Assembly (NCBI GenBank): GCA_910584185.1
Contig: CAJTYC010000083.1
Span: forward strand, 1 to 10,276
Origin: an uncultured Muribaculaceae bacterium
GTDB taxonomy: Bacteria; Bacteroidota; Bacteroidia; Bacteroidales; Muribaculaceae
Direction of reading: 5' to 3'
Length of the DNA: 10,276 bases
The translations under genes were made by a program, and so were the position numbers. This document shows, in pieces, positions 6,461 to 10,276 of the stretch (its first letter is position 1; each line of letters opens with the position of its first letter). The notes under the pieces were generated by a model that was given only the letters and a program-made list of their open reading frames with translations, had not been told where the DNA came from and ran no database searches.

Positions 6461-7330
6461 ATGAGTTTAAACATAATCGTATTGGCCAAGCAGGTGCCTG
6501 ACACCCGCAATGTGGGCAAGGATGCCATGAAGGCTGACGGCACTATCAACCGTGCTGCACTTCCGGCTATCTTCAACCCCGAGGACCTCAACGCCCTCGA
6601 ACAGGCCCTCAAGCTTAAGGAACAGTATCCCGGCTCCAAGGTGACGATCCTCACCATGGGTCCGGCTCGCGCCGCAGAGATCGTGCGCGAGGGTATGTAC
6701 CGTGGCGCCGATGGCGGCGTAGTGCTCTCCGACCGTGCTTTTGCCGGCTCCGACACACTCGCCACATCTTACGCCCTCAGCGCAGCCGTGCGCAATATCG
6801 GTGAATATGACCTCATTATCGGTGGCCGTCAGGCTATTGACGGCGACACCGCTCAGGTAGGTCCCCAGATTGCTGAGAAGCTCGGCCTCCCGCAGGTCAC
6901 TTATGCTGAGGAAATCCTCGATATAAAGGATGGCAAGGTGACGGTGAAACGCCGCATCGAGTCGGGTGTGGAAACCGTAAAGGCTCCGATGCCTCTCGTT
7001 ATCACTGTGAACGGTTCTGCCGACGCTTGCCGCCCGCGCAATGCCAAGAATGTGCAGAAGTACAAATATGCAGCTGTCCCCTCCGAGGTGGCCGACGATG
7101 AGGCCAAGAAGACAATGATCGAGAAACGCCCATATCTCAACATCGGTGAGTGGAGCGCTGCTACGGTCAACGCAGACCTCAACCAGTGCGGCCTCTCTGG
7201 CTCTCCCACCAAGGTGAAGCAAATCGAGAACGTGGTCTTCACCGCCAAGGATGCACGCACAGTTGAGAATAACGATGCTGAGATTGAAAAACTCATCCAG
7301 GAACTTATCGCTAACCATACAATCGGCTAA
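6461..7330 (+). CDS. etfB: Electron transfer flavoprotein subunit beta
   Basis: This encodes the 289-residue beta subunit of the cytoplasmic EtfAB flavoprotein, which passes electrons between acyl-CoA dehydrogenase FAD and other carriers. The fold starts with NIIVLAKQVPDT, followed by NPEDLNALEQAL (39-50). The nucleotide-binding loop GGRQAIDGDTAQVGPQIAE is at 121-139, and the beta-family segment VTVKRRIESGVETVKAPMPL at 160-179. The DGDTAQVG form is typical of Etf from anaerobes, including electron-bifurcating ones in which EtfB binds a second FAD. Mitochondrial-type EtfB has a different loop and binds AMP. Bifurcation here is an inference. It is the first gene of a three-gene operon, five bases before etfA. 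Length and motifs are complete. Confidence 0.96.
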   Translation: MSLNIIVLAKQVPDTRNVGKDAMKADGTINRAALPAIFNPEDLNALEQALKLKEQYPGSKVTILTMGPARAAEIVREGMYRGADGGVVLSDRAFAGSDTLATSYALSAAVRNIGEYDLIIGGRQAIDGDTAQVGPQIAEKLGLPQVTYAEEILDIKDGKVTVKRRIESGVETVKAPMPLVITVNGSADACRPRNAKNVQKYKYAAVPSEVADDEAKKTMIEKRPYLNIGEWSAATVNADLNQCGLSGSPTKVKQIENVVFTAKDARTVENNDAEIEKLIQELIANHTIG

Positions 7331-7335
7331 GACTC

Positions 7336-8367
7336 ATGGCAACAGACAAAAATAACCTCATAGTATATTGCGAGTACGAGGACGGCAAAGTGGCCGACGT
7401 GAGCCTCGAACTCCTCACAAAGGGTCGCCAGCTCGCCGACAAGCTCGGCATAAAGCTCGAGGCCGTGGTGGCCGGCGACAACCTCAAGGATGTGGAGAAG
7501 CAGATTCTTCCTTATGGCGTCGACACCGTTTATAAATTTGACGACAAGCGTCTCTCTCCCTACACTTCGCTTCCCCACAGCTCGCTTCTTATCAATCTTT
7601 TCAAGGAGAAGGAGCCGCGTATCGCCTTCATGGGAGCTACCTCTATAGGCCGCGACCTCGGTCCCCGTGTCTCTTCTTCGCTTCATAGCGGCCTGACCGC
7701 TGACTGCACCCAGCTCGAGATCGGTGATTATACCGATGCACGCACCGGTAAGGAATATAAGGACCTGCTCTATCAGATCCGCCCCGCATTCGGCGGTAAT
7801 ATCGTCGCAACCATCGTCAACCCTGACTGCCGCCCCCAGATGGCTACTGTGCGCGAGGGTGTGATGAAGAAGGAAGTGCGCTACTCCAACTATGTGGGTG
7901 AGGTGATAGACCTCAGGGCTACCGACTATACAAGCCCCGAAGATTTCGTGATTGAAGTAATCGACCGCAACGTGGAGAAATCCAAGGTGAACCTCAAGGG
8001 TAGCCCCATTGTGGTCTGTGGCGGTTACGGCATGGGTAGCAAGGAAAACTTCGCCATGCTTCACGAACTCGCCGATGTGCTCGGCGGAGAAGTGGGTGCA
8101 AGCCGTGCGGCTGTCGATGCCGGCTGGGCTGACCATGACCGTCAGATTGGCCAGACCGGCGTCACCGTGCGTCCGAAACTCTATATCGCTTGCGGTATAT
8201 CCGGCCAGATCCAGCACATCGCAGGTATGCAGGAGTCTTCTATCATCATCTCCATCAACAATGACCCCAACGCCCCGATCAATACCATAGCTGACTATGT
8301 GATCACCGGCAATGTGGAGGATGTTGTGCCCAAACTCATCAAGTATTACAAAAAGAACACGAAATAA
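7336..8367 (+). CDS. etfA: Electron transfer flavoprotein subunit alpha
   Basis: This encodes the 343-residue alpha subunit, the FAD-holding partner of EtfB. The N-terminal half is the Etf alpha/beta domain, with IGRDLGPRVSSSLHSGLTADC at about 104-124 and RPAFGGN at 149-155. The C-terminal FAD domain has the expected series: SRAAVDAGW (256-264), QIGQTGVTVRP (270-280), GISGQIQH (287-294) and NNDPNAPI (308-315). No ferredoxin-like extension is present, unlike some anaerobe EtfA. It lies five bases after etfB, and its TAA overlaps the next ATG (TAATG), so all three products are probably made in fixed ratio. Confidence 0.97.
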   Translation: MATDKNNLIVYCEYEDGKVADVSLELLTKGRQLADKLGIKLEAVVAGDNLKDVEKQILPYGVDTVYKFDDKRLSPYTSLPHSSLLINLFKEKEPRIAFMGATSIGRDLGPRVSSSLHSGLTADCTQLEIGDYTDARTGKEYKDLLYQIRPAFGGNIVATIVNPDCRPQMATVREGVMKKEVRYSNYVGEVIDLRATDYTSPEDFVIEVIDRNVEKSKVNLKGSPIVVCGGYGMGSKENFAMLHELADVLGGEVGASRAAVDAGWADHDRQIGQTGVTVRPKLYIACGISGQIQHIAGMQESSIIISINNDPNAPINTIADYVITGNVEDVVPKLIKYYKKNTK

Positions 8368-10067
8368 TGGCTAATTTCTATACTGACAACGAGAGCCTGA
8401 AGCATTATCTCAACCATCCGCAGATGGAGAAGATAGTGGCTCTCAAGGAACGCAACTTCGCTGATGCCGAGACTTATGACTACGCTCCTCAGGACTATGC
8501 CGATGCGCAGGACAGCTACGATAAGGTGCTCGAGATCGTAGGTGAGATCTGTGGTGACGTGATTGCCCCCAATGCCGAGGATGTAGACCATACAGGCCCG
8601 CGTGTCGAGAACAACCGTGTCATCTATGCTGAGGGCACCAAGAAGAATCTTGATGCTTGCCGCAAGGCCGGACTCATGGGCATGGCTATGCCCCGCCGTC
8701 TCGGTGGTCTCAATTTCCCCATCACTCCCTACATCATGGCTGCCGATATCGTGAGCCGTGCAGATGCAGGTTTCGAGAACCTCTGGGGTCTCCAGGATTG
8801 CGCCGAGACTATATATGAGTTTGCCGATGAGGATCAGAAGCAGCGTTACATCCCGCGCGTTTGCGCCGGTGAGACCATGTCGATGGACCTTACCGAACCC
8901 GATGCAGGCTCTGACCTCCAGTCTGTGATGCTCAAGGCTTCTCAGAAGGAGGATGGCTCTTGGGTGCTCAACGGTGTGAAACGTTTCATCACCAATGGAG
9001 ATGCTGACATTCACCTCGTTCTCGCACGTTCGGAAGAGGGTACCAAGGATGGCCGCGGTCTCTCCATGTTTATTTATGACAAGCGTAATGGTGGCGTAAA
9101 TGTGCGCCGCATCGAGAATAAGATGGGTATCAAGGGTAGCCCCACATGCGAGCTTACCTACAAGGATGCTCCCGCTGAACTCGTAGGCTCACGCAAGTTG
9201 GGTCTTATCAAGTATGTGATGGCCCTTATGAACGGTGCGCGCCTCGGCATCGCCGCCCAGAGTGTCGGTCTCAGTGAGGCTGCATTCCGCGAGGCCCTCG
9301 TTTATGCTCAGGAGCGTAAGCAGTTTGGCAAGGAGATCATCAACTTCCCGGCCGTTGCAGAGATGCTCTCCGTGATGAAGGCCAAGCTCGATGCTTCTCG
9401 CGCACTTCTTTATGCCTGCACCCGTTTTGTAGACATGTATAAGGTGTATGACGACATCGCCAAGGAGCGCAAGCTCGAACTTGAGGAGAAGAAGGAGGCT
9501 AAGGAATATAGCCGTCTCGCCGACGCGTTCACTCCGCTCGCCAAGGGCATGACCTCTGAGTTTGCCAACCAGAACGCATACGACTGCATACAGATACATG
9601 GCGGTTCTGGCTTCATGAAAGATTACGCCTGCGAACGCATCTATCGCGATGCCCGTATCACATCTATTTACGAAGGCACGACACAGCTTCAGGTGGTGGC
9701 AGCTATTCGCCACGTGAGCACCGGCACTTATACCAACTGGATTAACAAGGCACTCGAGGCTGAATGCAAGCCCGAAGACCAGGATGTGAAGGCTACGCTC
9801 CAGCTCATGGCCCAGCAGTTCAATGACGCTGTGCAGGCTGTGATGGGTGTGGAAAGCACCGAATATCACGACTTCATGGCACGCCGCCTCGTTGAGATGG
9901 CCGGCTACACAGTCATGGGTCTGCTTCTGCTCGAAGACACCACACGCAACGACGCATTCCGTCGCTCCATGAATGTCTTCGTGAAGATGGGACAGGCAGA
10001 GGTGGCAAAACATGCCGACTTCATAGCAAACTTCCGCCCCGAACAGATTGAAGAATATAAGTTTTGA
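8367..10067 (+). CDS. Acyl-CoA dehydrogenase, long form with C-terminal extension
   Basis: This encodes a 566-residue flavoenzyme that interconverts acyl-CoA and trans-2-enoyl-CoA using FAD, with EtfAB as electron partner. Family motifs are intact: MSMDLTEPDAGSD at 171-183 (FAD/substrate loop), ERKQFGK at 316-322, QIHGGSGF at 409-416, and RDARITSIYEGTTQLQ at 427-442. E436 sits in the position of the usual catalytic base. The protein is longer than the roughly 380-residue short/medium-chain enzymes. It has an N-terminal stretch of about 50 residues, a charged insertion (KERKLELEEKKEAKE, 366-380) and a helical C-terminal extension from about 450, like the PF12806-type end. Chain-length preference cannot be read from the sequence. 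In a fermenting anaerobe the reaction may run as enoyl-CoA reduction. Its start overlaps the etfA stop by one base. Confidence 0.93.
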   Translation: MANFYTDNESLKHYLNHPQMEKIVALKERNFADAETYDYAPQDYADAQDSYDKVLEIVGEICGDVIAPNAEDVDHTGPRVENNRVIYAEGTKKNLDACRKAGLMGMAMPRRLGGLNFPITPYIMAADIVSRADAGFENLWGLQDCAETIYEFADEDQKQRYIPRVCAGETMSMDLTEPDAGSDLQSVMLKASQKEDGSWVLNGVKRFITNGDADIHLVLARSEEGTKDGRGLSMFIYDKRNGGVNVRRIENKMGIKGSPTCELTYKDAPAELVGSRKLGLIKYVMALMNGARLGIAAQSVGLSEAAFREALVYAQERKQFGKEIINFPAVAEMLSVMKAKLDASRALLYACTRFVDMYKVYDDIAKERKLELEEKKEAKEYSRLADAFTPLAKGMTSEFANQNAYDCIQIHGGSGFMKDYACERIYRDARITSIYEGTTQLQVVAAIRHVSTGTYTNWINKALEAECKPEDQDVKATLQLMAQQFNDAVQAVMGVESTEYHDFMARRLVEMAGYTVMGLLLLEDTTRNDAFRRSMNVFVKMGQAEVAKHADFIANFRPEQIEEYKF

Positions 10068-10083
10068 GTTGCAAAACTCAAAA
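10062..10083. other. 9-bp palindrome with GCAA loop over the dehydrogenase stop codon
   Basis: TTTTGAGTT (10062-10070) and AACTCAAAA (10075-10083) are perfect complements around a GCAA loop, a GNRA-type tetraloop in RNA. The TGA stop of the dehydrogenase (10065-10067) lies inside the left arm. It could fold at the mRNA 3' end, as a terminator or processing stop. However, the bases after it on the plus strand are A, not T, so it is not a standard intrinsic terminator. It also overlaps the -33 region of the rpsF promoter. Confidence 0.55.
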
Positions 10084-10099
10084 AAAAGTGTTAACTTTG
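10068..10099 (+). promoter_or_regulatory. Promoter of rpsF
   Basis: TAACTTTG (10092-10099) is an exact -7 box. The -33 box is imperfect: GTTG at 10068-10071 gives the preferred 20-base spacer, while the perfect TTTG at 10063-10066 is 25 bases away. The -7 box continues as TTTGCACCG, the same nine bases as in the etfB promoter. Transcription should start about 10103-10106, with a leader of about 75 bases. Confidence 0.65.
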
Positions 10100-10108
10100 C
10101 ACCGCAAA

Positions 10109-10137
10109 ATGCGCCGGGATGATGAGTCTCGGTGCAT
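10109..10137 (+). promoter_or_regulatory. rpsF 5' leader hairpin, possible autoregulatory element
   Basis: ATGCGCCGGGA (10109-10119) pairs with TCTCGGTGCAT (10127-10137) in 11 consecutive pairs, two of them G-U, around a 7-base loop. It begins only a few bases after the predicted transcript start. Leaders of rpsF in several phyla bind the S6:S18 protein pair through a motif with a conserved CCG. CCG is present here at 10114-10116 but is paired in this fold, so a match to that motif is not shown. Confidence 0.5.
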
Positions 10138-10178
10138 CTTGCACTAAATTAAATAATTAACAATTACACATTCAAATC

Positions 10179-10276
10179 ATGAATCGTTACGAAACCGTTT
10201 TCATTTTGACTCCCGTTTTGTCTGACGACCAGATGAAGGAAGCGGTAGAAAAATTCAAGGATGTGCTCAAGCAGAA
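10179..10276 (+). CDS. rpsF: 30S ribosomal protein S6, N-terminal part (cut by window edge)
   Basis: The first 32 residues begin MNRYETVFILTPVLSDDQ, the typical S6 N-terminus with its first beta strand (YETVFIL) and the start of helix 1. S6 binds 16S rRNA together with S18 in the small-subunit platform. The gene runs off the right edge. In Bacteroidota rpsF is commonly followed by rpsR and rplI, which would lie outside this window. The start follows an AT-rich leader with no Shine-Dalgarno sequence, normal for the phylum. Confidence 0.93.
   Translation, partial: MNRYETVFILTPVLSDDQMKEAVEKFKDVLKQ

Noticed and set aside
6467..7318. A 283-codon open frame antisense to etfB
   Set aside because: The sense frame encodes a complete EtfB with all motifs. 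Long antisense frames are expected from the strong codon bias of this operon, and the antisense product has no recognisable domain.
7327..8217. A 296-codon open frame antisense to etfA
   Set aside because: It is a shadow of the well-supported EtfA coding frame; it lacks a promoter-like sequence at its start and any known motif.
8346..10013. Antisense open frames of 222 and 274 codons within the acyl-CoA dehydrogenase gene
   Set aside because: The sense frame carries every dehydrogenase motif including the catalytic Glu. The antisense frames are codon-bias artefacts.

Overview
The window reads as chromosome from a member of Bacteroidota, most likely order Bacteroidales. The evidence is that genes are preceded by the Bacteroidota-type promoter (TTTG, about 20 bases, TAnnTTTG) rather than -35/-10 boxes, starts lack clear Shine-Dalgarno sequences, and there is an outer-membrane barrel protein with a carboxypeptidase-regulatory-like N-terminal domain. 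A gut family such as Muribaculaceae is my guess only. No mobile element, CRISPR array, tRNA or rRNA is visible.

Left part, minus strand (110-5366). An outer-membrane beta-barrel gene with plug and carboxypeptidase-like domain (2490-5366) is interrupted by one in-frame TAA (4356-4358) with no frame change, so it looks like a recent nonsense allele or an assembly/sequencing error. Below it, from its own promoter (2456-2487), runs a compact three-gene unit. It encodes an exported PD40-like/coiled-coil protein (1180-2406), a PHP-family phosphoesterase resembling histidinol-phosphatase that overlaps it by four bases (371-1183), and a 71-residue two-helix membrane protein (110-325). A palindrome at 43-63 may end this unit.

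Right part, plus strand. A DUF6198/YczE-like multi-pass membrane protein (5549-6304) has its own promoter. It is followed by a tightly packed operon for electron transfer flavoprotein beta (6461-7330), alpha (7336-8367) and a long acyl-CoA dehydrogenase (8367-10067). These three should form one redox module: the dehydrogenase and EtfAB exchange electrons through FAD, in acyl-CoA oxidation or, in fermenters, enoyl-CoA reduction. The start of rpsF, ribosomal protein S6 (10179 onward), leaves the window at the right edge behind its own promoter and a hairpin leader.

Most of the coding content is ordinary core genome, and I found no convincing new multi-gene system. The points most worth a second look are the nonsense codon in the barrel gene and a shared non-coding design. 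The etfB and rpsF promoters both carry TTTGCACCG at the -7 box, and both have the exact inverted copy CGGTGCA downstream as the 3' arm of a strong leader hairpin.
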